Source: Flavobacterium weaverense | Lineage (GTDB): Bacteria > Bacteroidota > Bacteroidia > Flavobacteriales > Flavobacteriaceae | DNA length: 64,000 nucleotides | Direction of reading: 5' to 3' | Assembly (NCBI RefSeq): GCF_003688495.1 | Contig: NZ_REFH01000009.1 | Coordinates: forward strand, 62,001-126,000 | Part shown: positions 18,513 through 26,117 of the stretch, piece after piece | Layout: each line of letters opens with the position of its first letter | Numbering within the stretch: the first letter of the stretch is position 1 | The notes under the pieces: generated by a model | Seen by the model: only the letters and a program-made list of their open reading frames with translations | Database searches by the model: none | Told to the model about the DNA's origin: nothing | Position numbers and translations under genes: made by a program

Positions 18513-18875
18513 ATGTCTGCTAAAGAAATTGTTAAGAAATTTTATAAGTCTGATGCTTTAATTGATAGTGAAGTTTTAAAAGATTTTGTACATCCCGATA
18601 TTATCGTGGAGTGGAATAGCAGCAAAGGATTTGTTGAATTAAACTACGATGCACTACTAAATCTTTCAGGCGAATTAAGTAAAGCTTATGTTCGTTCGAA
18701 AGTTAGAATTAGCCACATTATTGCAGAACAGGATATAGTTTCTGTACGATATTCTCATTTTGTGAAAACGATTGAAAACCCAAGAGAAGAAATGCTATTG
18801 GCGCATTTTATTGTTATTTGGGAAATAAAAGACAATAAATTGTATCGAGGATATCAAATGAGTCAATTATCATAA
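18513..18875 (+). CDS. SnoaL/NTF2-like small protein
   Basis: 120 residues with the SnoaL-like/NTF2 cone-fold pattern. An N-terminal helix (AKEIVKKFYKSDALIDSEVL) precedes FVHPDIIVEWNSSKGFVELN, and a beta-sheet ends in MLLAHFIVIWEIKDNKLYRG. Such domains serve as ligand pockets, isomerases or delivery proteins; the sequence does not identify a substrate. The ATG at 18513 is one base past the stop of the LpxD paralog, so the two are almost certainly cotranscribed and may act together. Confident fold call, unknown role. Confidence 0.7.
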   Translation: MSAKEIVKKFYKSDALIDSEVLKDFVHPDIIVEWNSSKGFVELNYDALLNLSGELSKAYVRSKVRISHIIAEQDIVSVRYSHFVKTIENPREEMLLAHFIVIWEIKDNKLYRGYQMSQLS

Positions 18876-18927
18876 TTAAGTACTAAAATACTGAATAGGC
18901 GATACCCATTTACTGCTTACAATTTTA

Positions 18928-18935
18928 TACTTTTG
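18928..18935 (+). promoter_or_regulatory. Putative -7 element for sucD
   Basis: TACTTTTG matches TAnnTTTG, 36 nt before the sucD ATG. It lies in the 96-bp gap after the SnoaL-like gene and implies separate transcription of sucD. Confidence 0.45.
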
Positions 18936-18971
18936 CATAACAATTTTAAAAACTACATAAAATAATATATC

Positions 18972-19844
18972 ATGAGTGTTTTAGTTAATAAAGATTCCAA
19001 AATAATTGTTCAAGGTTTTACAGGAAGTGAAGGAACTTTCCATGCTTCTCAAATGATTGAGTACGGAACTAACGTTGTCGGTGGTGTAACTCCTGGAAAA
19101 GGTGGAACAACTCACTTAGACAGACCTGTTTTCAATACTGTAAAAGATGCTGTTGAACAAGCAGGAGCTGACACAACTATCATTTTTGTACCGCCAGCAT
19201 TTGCTGCTGATGCAATTATGGAAGCTGCAGATGCAGGTATTAAAGTAATTATTGCAATTACAGAAGGAATTCCTGTTGCTGACATGATTAAAGCAAACAG
19301 TTATGTTAAAGAAAGAAATGCAAGATTAATAGGTCCTAACTGTCCTGGAATTATTACTCCTGGTGAAGCTAAAGTTGGCATTATGCCAGGTTTCGTATTC
19401 AAAAAAGGAACTATAGGTATTGTTTCTAAATCAGGAACTTTAACGTACGAAGCTGCTGACCAAGTTGTAAAACAAGGTTTAGGAATTACAACTGCTATCG
19501 GAATTGGTGGAGATCCAATTATTGGAACTACTACAAAAGAAGCAGTAGAGTTGTTAATGAATGACCCAGAAACAGAATGTATCGTAATGATAGGTGAAAT
19601 TGGTGGACAATTAGAAGCTGATGCTGCTCATTGGATTAAAGCTGATGGTAATCGTAAACCAGTTGTCGGTTTCATTGCAGGAGTTACTGCTCCAGCAGGA
19701 CGTACAATGGGACACGCCGGTGCGATTGTTGGTGGATCTGACGATACTGCGGAAGCTAAAAAACAAATCATGAGAGAATGCGGTATTCACGTAGTGGATT
19801 CTCCAGCTGAGATTGGTAAAAAAGTAAAAGAAGTTTTAGGATAA
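18972..19844 (+). CDS. sucD: Succinyl-CoA synthetase alpha subunit
   Basis: SucD binds CoA and carries the phospho-histidine of succinate-CoA ligase in the TCA cycle. 290 residues, normal length. The N-terminal CoA-binding Rossmann domain ([19 protein letters not shown]) is followed by [19 protein letters not shown]. The active-site His is in [11 protein letters not shown] (about residue 245-255). The beta subunit gene sucC is not adjacent, a separation usual in Bacteroidota. It has its own promoter-like element and terminator, so it is probably monocistronic. Confidence 0.96.
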   Translation: MSVLVNKDSKIIVQGFTGSEGTFHASQMIEYGTNVVGGVTPGKGGTTHLDRPVFNTVKDAVEQAGADTTIIFVPPAFAADAIMEAADAGIKVIIAITEGIPVADMIKANSYVKERNARLIGPNCPGIITPGEAKVGIMPGFVFKKGTIGIVSKSGTLTYEAADQVVKQGLGITTAIGIGGDPIIGTTTKEAVELLMNDPETECIVMIGEIGGQLEADAAHWIKADGNRKPVVGFIAGVTAPAGRTMGHAGAIVGGSDDTAEAKKQIMRECGIHVVDSPAEIGKKVKEVLG

Positions 19845-19868
19845 TCTTTTTCTAAATACAAATATTTT

Positions 19869-19897
19869 AAAAGCCTCGCATTTTGTGAGGCTTTTTT
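19869..19897 (+). terminator. Terminator after sucD
   Basis: AAAAGCCTC (19869-19877) pairs with GAGGCTTTT (19887-19895), with inner pairs closing a small T-rich loop, then a T run. It sits 24 bp past sucD. Confidence 0.85.
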
Positions 19898-19919
19898 ATT
19901 ATAAAATGGAATTAAAGAA

Positions 19920-19927
19920 TACCTTTG
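19920..19927 (+). promoter_or_regulatory. Putative -7 element with a long leader
   Basis: TACCTTTG matches TAnnTTTG. The next gene starts at 20055, so the transcript would have a leader of about 120 nt. The leader contains a weak A/T stem (TTATTAAAAA with TTTTTAATAA). I recognise no riboswitch in it. Confidence 0.4.
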
Positions 19928-20054
19928 CACTTTATTAAAAATAGATGATTTATAGTTTTTTTAATAAATAACAAACGTAAACGAATGGTTTAGATACTGC
20001 TCAAGATTTTTAGAGCTCTATTTGAGGAAGCCAATTCAAATAAAAATATAATAT

Positions 20055-20477
20055 ATGTACAAGGAATTAAAAAAATTCAAAGTTACCAATCAGTTTTCAT
20101 TTACAGCAGAAGATAGTTTAGCAGAAGTTTGCAATGCATCAGAAGGTTCAGGCGTATTTCTAGTTTATGCTGTTGGAGAAGAGAAAGAGTTAATTATGGT
20201 AGGTTCTACTGGAACCGTTCAAAATGACGGAACTTTGAAAATTAAAAATGGTGGTTTAAATGACAAAATTGTTGAAGGACACCAATTTGCAAAAACAGGA
20301 AGAAAATATTCTTGGCCAGCGCAAATGAAAAAAGAAGATATTACTACTTTAGAAGTAGTTTGGTACGAAACTTTTAATGATAAAAGTAAAGCAATACCAA
20401 CTGCAGTGGAAGGTCAAGTATTACAAAATTTCTTAGATGAAAACGGAAGATTACCAAAATGGAATGTAGCTTTTTAA
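20055..20477 (+). CDS. Hypothetical protein, possible degenerate GIY-YIG fold
   Basis: 140 residues, no signal or membrane segment. The motifs resemble a GIY-YIG domain: GVFLVY (33-38) could stand for GIY and IMVGSTG (47-53) for YIG. A conserved-looking Arg (R83 in TGRKYSW), a Glu (E119 in VEGQVLQNFL) and a C-terminal Asn (N137) follow at the family order. The second tyrosine is replaced by Met, so nuclease activity is doubtful. This is inference from motif order only. It stands alone between sucD and the MetT-like gene, with its own promoter-like element and a UUCG-loop terminator. Confidence 0.55.
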   Translation: MYKELKKFKVTNQFSFTAEDSLAEVCNASEGSGVFLVYAVGEEKELIMVGSTGTVQNDGTLKIKNGGLNDKIVEGHQFAKTGRKYSWPAQMKKEDITTLEVVWYETFNDKSKAIPTAVEGQVLQNFLDENGRLPKWNVAF

Positions 20478-20508
20478 GTTATAACCAATAAATATACTAT
20501 TATCTCTT

Positions 20509-20538
20509 AAAGACTTTACTTCGGTAAGGTCTTTTTTG
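20509..20538 (+). terminator. UUCG-tetraloop terminator
   Basis: AAAGACTTTAC (20509-20519) pairs with GTAAGGTCTTT (20524-20534) around TTCG, including one G-T wobble, and is followed by T residues to 20537. A classical intrinsic terminator. Confidence 0.9.
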
Positions 20539-20596
20539 TTTTATAATAATAATAATAAATGCTAATTTTTGTTTGTTTTTATAATGAAATATGAAC

Positions 20597-20604
20597 TACT
20601 TTTG
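20597..20604 (+). promoter_or_regulatory. Putative promoter of the MetT-like gene
   Basis: TACTTTTG matches TAnnTTTG. A TTG at 20570-20572 is 24 bp upstream, slightly beyond usual spacing. Transcription would begin near 20610, exactly at the 5' edge of the aptamer-like structure. Confidence 0.5.
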
Positions 20605-20610
20605 CAACCG

Positions 20611-20673
20611 TTATCACGAATCTCAATTATGAGATAGCAACCTGCAACAACGAGCAAGGTGCTAAAACGATAA
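20611..20673 (+). ncRNA. Compact SAM-I-like aptamer upstream of a MetT-like transporter
   Basis: A three-way junction can be drawn by hand. P1 is TTATC (20611-20615) with GATAA (20669-20673). P2 is ATCTC (20620-20624) with GAGAT (20631-20635). P3 is AGCAACCTGC (20636-20645) with GCAAGGTGCT (20654-20663). P3 has the asymmetric internal loop of the SAM-I (S-box) ligand-binding helix, GCAACC opposite GGTGC followed by TAA, and the P1 bases resemble the S-box CTTATC/GATAAG. The long P2 arm with the kink-turn and pseudoknot, and P4, are missing. SAM-I control of NhaC-family MetT methionine transporters is established in other bacteria; use of this shortened form is inference. Confidence 0.55.
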
Positions 20674-20756
20674 GCCAAATCCTTTGGAAAAAATGTTGTT
20701 TTTATTCCCATTTAGCTTTTTAGTTTATCGTTGTAGCAATTTTAATTCAAAAATTG
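20661..20756 (+). promoter_or_regulatory. Candidate expression platform of the SAM-I-like leader
   Basis: GCTAAAACGATAAGC (20661-20675), which holds the 3' strands of both P3 and P1, is complementary to GTTTATCGTTGTAGC (20723-20737), with one A-G mismatch and one wobble. That helix excludes the aptamer. A second hairpin, CAATTTT-AATTCA-AAAATTG (20737-20756), ends 3 nt before the ATG at 20760 and shares bases with the competing helix. Ligand binding could therefore free the downstream strand and let the start-site hairpin close. The logic is inferred; the pairings are visible. Confidence 0.5.
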
Positions 20757-20759
20757 ATT

Positions 20760-22076
20760 ATGATCCAAAATGCAAAAAATAATGGTAACCCATTCGCACT
20801 AATTCCTTTATTTATTTTTATCACTACTTTTCTAGGAGTTGGAATTTTTCTGAATGATTTCTATGCTCTTCCTTCACCGGTTGCTGTATTAGTAGGTATA
20901 ATAGCAGCATTCTTATTATTTAAAAATTCAACGCAAGAAAAAGTAAATACATTAATTGATGGTTGCGGAGAAAGCAAAATTATGACTATGTGTCTTATTT
21001 ATCTTTTGGCTGGAGCTTTTGCTGTGGTAAGTAAAGCTACCGGCGGAGTTGACGCAGTTGTAAGTCTAGGTATTAATAATATTGATGTTGCTTATTTCCC
21101 ACTAGGAATTTTTTTAATAGCAGCCTTTCTTTCTACAGCGACAGGTACTTCTGTAGGTGCTATAGTTGCTATTGGTCCCATTGCTGTTACTTTAGCGACG
21201 ACAAGCGGTGCATCTTTACCGTTAATTTCTGGTGCATTGCTAGGTGGTTCTATGTTAGGAGACAATCTTTCAATGATTTCAGATACAACAATTGCCGCAA
21301 CTCAATCATTAGGCTGTAAACTGAAAGATAAATTCAAAATCAATTTATTTATAGCTCTACCCGCAGCTATTGTAACGATTGCATTGTTTTTTTACTTAGG
21401 ATTAAACTCTGAGATTGTTCCGGTTACCATTCCCGTAAATGACTTTAATTGGCTTACAATTTTACCTTACGTATTAGTCATTGTTCTTGCAGTCATTGGA
21501 GTAAACGTTTTTTCTACTTTGATTATAGGAACTTTATTTGCTGGACTGATCGGATATTTTAGTGGTGACTTAACGCTTATGGTTTTTGCTCAAAAGATAT
21601 ATGAAGGATTTACAAGTATGACGGAGATATTCTTGTTATCTATGCTTTCTGGCGGATTAGCTGCAATGGTGGAAAAAGCAGGCGGAATTGATTATGTTTT
21701 ATTCCAAGTCAAAAAACGAATTAAAAGTAAAAAATCAGCGCAAATGGGAATTGGAACTTTAGTTGGTCTCACTAATCTTGCAATTGCTAACAACACGGTA
21801 TCCATTGTAATCACAGGAACAATAGCGAAAGAAATTAACGATGAATATCAACTTGATGCGAGAAAAACTGCTACAATTTTAGATATATTCTCTTGCGTAA
21901 TACAAGGAATTTTACCTTATGGTGCTCAAGTTTTATTAATATTAAGTTTTGCTAATGGTCAGTTAAATTTTTTCGATTTGATTTCTAATGCTTGGTATCA
22001 TTTACTGTTACTTATTTTTACATTGCTTGCTATTTATATTAATTTCTGGGATAAATGGATTAATCGACTGATTTAA
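20760..22076 (+). CDS. NhaC-family antiporter-like transporter, probable MetT methionine transporter
   Basis: 438 residues from the ATG at 20760; a TTG at 20754 adds two residues and is unlikely. About ten to eleven membrane segments are visible. The central motifs TATGTSVGAIVAIGPIAV and GGSMLGDNLSMISDTTIAA are typical of the NhaC family, as is NNTVSIVITGTIAKEI in the second half. The specificity of this family is not fixed: members are Na+/H+ antiporters, or amino acid/Na+ carriers such as MetT. The upstream SAM-I-like RNA points to methionine import. Without that RNA the call would be only NhaC family. Confidence 0.8.
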   Translation: MIQNAKNNGNPFALIPLFIFITTFLGVGIFLNDFYALPSPVAVLVGIIAAFLLFKNSTQEKVNTLIDGCGESKIMTMCLIYLLAGAFAVVSKATGGVDAVVSLGINNIDVAYFPLGIFLIAAFLSTATGTSVGAIVAIGPIAVTLATTSGASLPLISGALLGGSMLGDNLSMISDTTIAATQSLGCKLKDKFKINLFIALPAAIVTIALFFYLGLNSEIVPVTIPVNDFNWLTILPYVLVIVLAVIGVNVFSTLIIGTLFAGLIGYFSGDLTLMVFAQKIYEGFTSMTEIFLLSMLSGGLAAMVEKAGGIDYVLFQVKKRIKSKKSAQMGIGTLVGLTNLAIANNTVSIVITGTIAKEINDEYQLDARKTATILDIFSCVIQGILPYGAQVLLILSFANGQLNFFDLISNAWYHLLLLIFTLLAIYINFWDKWINRLI

Positions 22077-22141
22077 AATTAAAACAAGGCATTTACATTA
22101 ATGTATATGGATTTCAATTTTTTTTAAAAAAGTAAATATTA

Positions 22142-22149
22142 TATATTTG
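22142..22149 (+). promoter_or_regulatory. Putative -7 element before structured RNA and fabG
   Basis: TATATTTG matches TAnnTTTG exactly and lies 14 nt before the structured element at 22163. The element would thus be at the very start of the transcript, as an independent RNA or as the fabG leader. Confidence 0.5.
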
Positions 22150-22162
22150 GCAGATATAAAAT

Positions 22163-22260
22163 AGCCCTGATAGAAGTGAAAATCCTTTTATTTTTGTTGA
22201 TTGCGCGGAACGAAGCAATGACATAAATAAAAGATTGTAGCGAATAGCAGGAAAAGCTCC
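22163..22260 (+). ncRNA. Structured RNA-like element (copy 2)
   Basis: AGC-CCTG (22163-22169) pairs with CAGG-AAAA-GCT near the 3' end (about 22248-22258). Internal-loop strands GATAGAAGTG and TAGCGAATAGC face each other, matching the ATTGAAGC/GCGGAAAGC strands of the element at 981. The apical arm is a long hairpin: a 13-nt arm from CTTTTATTT against its near-complement ending in AAATAAAAG (one mismatch), capped by ATTGC/GCAAT. It lies between a TAnnTTTG element and fabG. It is likely a dispersed flavobacterial RNA motif, perhaps Rfam Flavo-1; I cannot verify the family. Confidence 0.55.
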
Positions 22261-22288
22261 AAATAAAAATTAAACTAAGTTTTAGAAT

Positions 22289-23035
22289 ATGAAATTACTA
22301 GAAGGAAAAGTAGCTATAATTACTGGCGCAAGTCGCGGAATAGGAAAAGGAATTGCTGAAGTTTTTGCTAAGCACGGAGCAAATGTAGCTTTTACATACA
22401 GTTCTTCGGTCGAATCAGCTTTAGCCTTAGAAAACGAACTAAATGCTCTTGGAATCAAGGCAAAAGGATATCAATCTGATGCAGCTGATTTCAATCAAGC
22501 ACAAACTTTTGTAGAGGCTGTTTTAGCAGAATTTGGTACAGTTGATATTTTGATAAACAATGCTGGAATCACTAAAGATAACTTACTAATGCGAATGTCT
22601 GAAGAAGATTTTGACAAAGTGATTGATGTGAATTTAAAATCAGTATTTAATATGACAAAAGCCATTCAAAAGACCTTCTTGAAGAAACGTGCTGGTTCGA
22701 TTATTAATATGAGTTCAGTAGTAGGAGTAAAAGGAAATGCAGGTCAAACGAATTATGCAGCTTCGAAGGCTGGAGTTATTGGATTCTCTAAGTCAGTCGC
22801 TTTAGAATTAGGTTCTCGTAATATCCGTTGTAATGTTATTGCTCCTGGGTTTATAGAAACCGAAATGACAGCAAAATTAAATGAGGACGTTGTAAAAGGA
22901 TGGAGAGATGGCATACCATTGAAACGTGGCGGAACTACTGAAGATGTAGCTAACGCTTGTCTGTTCTTCGCTTCAGATATGAGCGGATATGTAACAGGAC
23001 AAGTGATGAACGTATGTGGAGGAATGCTTACTTAA
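22289..23035 (+). CDS. fabG: 3-oxoacyl-ACP reductase FabG
   Basis: NADPH-dependent beta-ketoacyl-ACP reductase of the fatty acid elongation cycle (short-chain dehydrogenase family). 248 residues, standard length. The cofactor motif TGASRGIGKGIA is at 13-24, and NNAG in VDILINNAGITKDNLLMRM. The catalytic Ser (INMSSVVG) and YAASKAG supply the Ser-Tyr-Lys triad, with the C-terminal SGYVTGQVMNVCGGM. The TKDNLLMRM segment is distinctive for true FabG rather than a general SDR. ATG at 22289 is 28 bp past the structured RNA. Followed by an unrelated-looking VWA gene. Confidence 0.94.
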   Translation: MKLLEGKVAIITGASRGIGKGIAEVFAKHGANVAFTYSSSVESALALENELNALGIKAKGYQSDAADFNQAQTFVEAVLAEFGTVDILINNAGITKDNLLMRMSEEDFDKVIDVNLKSVFNMTKAIQKTFLKKRAGSIINMSSVVGVKGNAGQTNYAASKAGVIGFSKSVALELGSRNIRCNVIAPGFIETEMTAKLNEDVVKGWRDGIPLKRGGTTEDVANACLFFASDMSGYVTGQVMNVCGGMLT

Positions 23036-23096
23036 TACTAAAGTAATCCGTTTTTAAATAAATATTTAAAAACTGAATTCTAATTACCGCTGGAAT

Positions 23097-25124
23097 ATGA
23101 CAACAACGACGCTGCTATTACTACTTCTTTCATTATTAATAGCGGGGAGTTTGTCCTATTTTCAATATATTTTTAAAGTCAAAAACGAATCTAAAGTAAA
23201 TTTGTTTTTGGCTTTTTTACGTTTTCTAACTATTTTTTCGATTTTAATATTACTTATAAATCCAATAATTACTAAGAATACATTTGAAATTGTTAAAACA
23301 CCTTTGGCATTACTAGTCGATAATTCGAGCTCAATTTCATTTTTAAATAGTAATGAGAAAACTATTGAAGCGTACAAACAAATAAGTGCCAACAAAGAAA
23401 TTAAAGATAAATTTGAAGTACAATCGTATGGTTTTTCAGATGAATTTGAACCTTCAGAATTATTTGATTTCGAAGGAACGCAAACTAATATTGCTAAGGC
23501 TGGAAAAGATTTAAAAAGTATTTATAAATACACGTTGTATCCTACTGTTTTAATTACTGATGGTAATCAAACATCAGGAAATGATTATCTATACAGTTTT
23601 GGAGATGCAAATAAGGTTTATCCAATAATCGTTGGTGACACAACTCGTTTTTTAGATCTGAAAATAAATCAATTAAATGTTAATAAGTACGCTTTTTTAA
23701 AGAACAAGTTTCCTGTAGAAGCTTTTTTACAGTACTCTGGTTCGAAAGATCTAACAGCAGACTTTACAGTTTCTCAAGGGAATTCGCTTTTAAGTAAGCA
23801 ACGTATTTCGTTTTCCGCTAATTCAAAAACTGTCACAGTTAAGGTACTTTTACCTGCAGATAAAATTGGCACACAAATATATAAAGCTAGTATATCATCT
23901 GTAGAAAAAGAGAAAAATACTTATAACAACACTAAGAATTTTGTTGTGGAAGTCATTGATCAAAAAACTAATATAGCTATTGTTTCAAGTATTAATCATC
24001 CTGATTTAGGTTCATTTAAAAGAGCTATTGAAAGTAATGTTCAACGCAAAGTAACTATTCTTAAACCCAATGAAATCAAATCATTACAAGATTATAATGT
24101 TTTGATTTTGTACCAACCCACAACTGAATTTAAATCGCTATTCGAAAGCAATAAAATAGCTAGAATTAATACTTTTATAATTACTGGTAACAGTACCGAC
24201 TTTACTTTTTTAAACCAACAACAGAATAATTTGAGTTTTAAAATGAGTGCTGGAAAAGAGGACTACTTGGCTGTTTTTAATGGGCAGTTTAATGCTTTTT
24301 CAACTGAAAATATTGGTTTTGAAAATTTACCTCCATTACAAAATCCATACGGAACAGTCAGTGTGAATGGATCGGTTTCTGTTTTGCTTTCATCTAAAAT
24401 TCGAAACATAGATACAAATTTTCCTTTACTTGCCTTTACTGAAAATCAAGGCAGGCGCAGCGCCTATCTTCTTGGTGAAAATACATGGAAATGGAGATTG
24501 CAAACTCATGTTGCGAATCAATCTTTTGAAAAATATGATATTTTTATTGATAAAATAATTCAATTTTTATCCACAACTGCAGGAAAGAAATCTTTAGTTG
24601 TTGAGCACGAACGATTTTATAACTTTGGTGCGGGAATTGAAATATCAGCTCAGTATTTTAATAAAAATTACGAGTTTGATGAAAAAGCTCGTTTGACAAT
24701 AGCTGTGACAAATAGCACAACGAAAGAAACTAAAAATTATGACTTGCTAAAAAGTAGTAATTATTACAAAGTTAATCTTGATGGACTTAAAGCTGGTGCA
24801 TATAATTTCACTTTGAGAGAACTAAATACTAACAATGTATATTCTAGTAATTTTGAGATTCTTGATTTTGATATCGAAAAGCAATTTGTAAATCCAGATG
24901 TTGAGAAGTTGACTCAATTAGCAGCTCAAACTAATGCTAAAGCTTATTTTCCAAATCAAATCGACGCTTTAATCAAATCGCTTTTAGAAAATGAAGAATA
25001 TAAAGCAATCCAGAAAAACATTGTTGTTAAAACTCCATTGGTTGACTTGATCTGGCTATTAGTTTTTATATCAATTTTATTAGCGACGGAATGGTTTGTT
25101 CGCAAATACAACGGTCTACTGTAA
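23097..25124 (+). CDS. Membrane protein with von Willebrand A-type domain
   Basis: 675 residues. Two N-terminal hydrophobic helices (about 3-24 and 36-58) precede a VWA-like domain with the metal-site motif DNSSS (75-79, DxSxS) and a second acidic loop in LITDGNQTSG. A long periplasmic, beta-rich region follows, and one C-terminal helix (LVDLIWLLVFISILLATEWF) is followed by a basic end. This layout is common in Bacteroidota and recalls BatA-type and GATase-like-fold VWA proteins with unknown substrates. It is 61 bp after fabG and 21 bp before a LysR gene. The function is not recognisable. Confidence 0.75.
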   Translation: MTTTTLLLLLLSLLIAGSLSYFQYIFKVKNESKVNLFLAFLRFLTIFSILILLINPIITKNTFEIVKTPLALLVDNSSSISFLNSNEKTIEAYKQISANKEIKDKFEVQSYGFSDEFEPSELFDFEGTQTNIAKAGKDLKSIYKYTLYPTVLITDGNQTSGNDYLYSFGDANKVYPIIVGDTTRFLDLKINQLNVNKYAFLKNKFPVEAFLQYSGSKDLTADFTVSQGNSLLSKQRISFSANSKTVTVKVLLPADKIGTQIYKASISSVEKEKNTYNNTKNFVVEVIDQKTNIAIVSSINHPDLGSFKRAIESNVQRKVTILKPNEIKSLQDYNVLILYQPTTEFKSLFESNKIARINTFIITGNSTDFTFLNQQQNNLSFKMSAGKEDYLAVFNGQFNAFSTENIGFENLPPLQNPYGTVSVNGSVSVLLSSKIRNIDTNFPLLAFTENQGRRSAYLLGENTWKWRLQTHVANQSFEKYDIFIDKIIQFLSTTAGKKSLVVEHERFYNFGAGIEISAQYFNKNYEFDEKARLTIAVTNSTTKETKNYDLLKSSNYYKVNLDGLKAGAYNFTLRELNTNNVYSSNFEILDFDIEKQFVNPDVEKLTQLAAQTNAKAYFPNQIDALIKSLLENEEYKAIQKNIVVKTPLVDLIWLLVFISILLATEWFVRKYNGLL

Positions 25125-25145
25125 AAGAATGAAAATACAAAAATT

Positions 25146-26045
25146 ATGGATTTTAGACTAAAAGTTTTTTATACCGTTGCAAAACGGTTAAGTTTTACAA
25201 AAGCTGCGACAGAATTGTTTATTACTCAGCCGGCAATTTCTAAACACGTAAGTGAACTAGAAGAACAATATAAAATTAAGCTTTTTGAAAGAAATGGCTC
25301 AACAATATCATTGACAACTGCTGGAGAAGTATTACTAAAACATAGTGCGGGTATTTTTGATATTTATCGAGAAATTGATTTTGATATGAGTGCTCTTATA
25401 AATGAACGATCAGGAGTATTACGAATAGGCGCAAGCACTACCATTTCGCAATATATCATACCACCAATTCTAGCACGTTTTCATCAGAAAATGGAAAACA
25501 TTAAAATCAATTTACTAAATGGTAATACGGATCAAATTGAAAGTGCATTATTAAGTAAAGAAATTGAAATTGGAATTGTTGAAGGTGCATCTAAAAATAA
25601 GTCTATAAAATACGCACCGTTTCTAAAGGACGAATTAGTATTAGTGTGCAGGAGTTCTAATCCTTTTGCTAGCAAAGAAGAAGTAAATCAAGACGATTTA
25701 AAGCAAATGAATTTTCTAATTCGGGAGCAAGGCTCTGGAACACTTGAAGTTATTGAACATGCTTTAAATCCATTTCAACTCAAACTATCAGATTTGAACT
25801 TAGAGATGCAATTAGGCAGTACTGAAAGTATAAAATCCTATTTATTAAATTCTGATTGCGTTGCATTTATCTCAATTTACTCGATTGAAAAAGAACTTAA
25901 AAATAATGAATTCGCAATATTAGATGTAAAAAATTTAAGTATTGAACGCTATTTCTATATTATCAGTTTGCAAGGTAAAAAAGATTCTCTTTCAGATTTA
26001 TTTATTAAAACACTAGCCACTTACTATAACTTACCGTTATACTAG
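25146..26045 (+). CDS. LysR-type transcriptional regulator
   Basis: 299 residues. The N-terminal winged helix-turn-helix (about 1-60: FYTVAKRLSFTKAATELFIT, then PAISKHVSELEEQ) is the LysR DNA-binding domain. The remainder is the periplasmic-binding-protein-like effector domain starting near GVLRIGASTTISQYIIPPIL. It is similar in style to the CysB/CbbR-like regulators placed next to YeiH-type exporters, and the next gene is such a transporter 72 bp away on the same strand. It therefore probably regulates that gene in response to a sulfur compound or another anion, though this is inference. The effector is not deducible. Confidence 0.92.
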   Translation: MDFRLKVFYTVAKRLSFTKAATELFITQPAISKHVSELEEQYKIKLFERNGSTISLTTAGEVLLKHSAGIFDIYREIDFDMSALINERSGVLRIGASTTISQYIIPPILARFHQKMENIKINLLNGNTDQIESALLSKEIEIGIVEGASKNKSIKYAPFLKDELVLVCRSSNPFASKEEVNQDDLKQMNFLIREQGSGTLEVIEHALNPFQLKLSDLNLEMQLGSTESIKSYLLNSDCVAFISIYSIEKELKNNEFAILDVKNLSIERYFYIISLQGKKDSLSDLFIKTLATYYNLPLY

Positions 26046-26117
26046 AGTTCTTATTGTGATGATGGAATGTTATTTAATCGACTGATCTTTGTAGGGTAAT
26101 AATTAAATAACTTTGTT

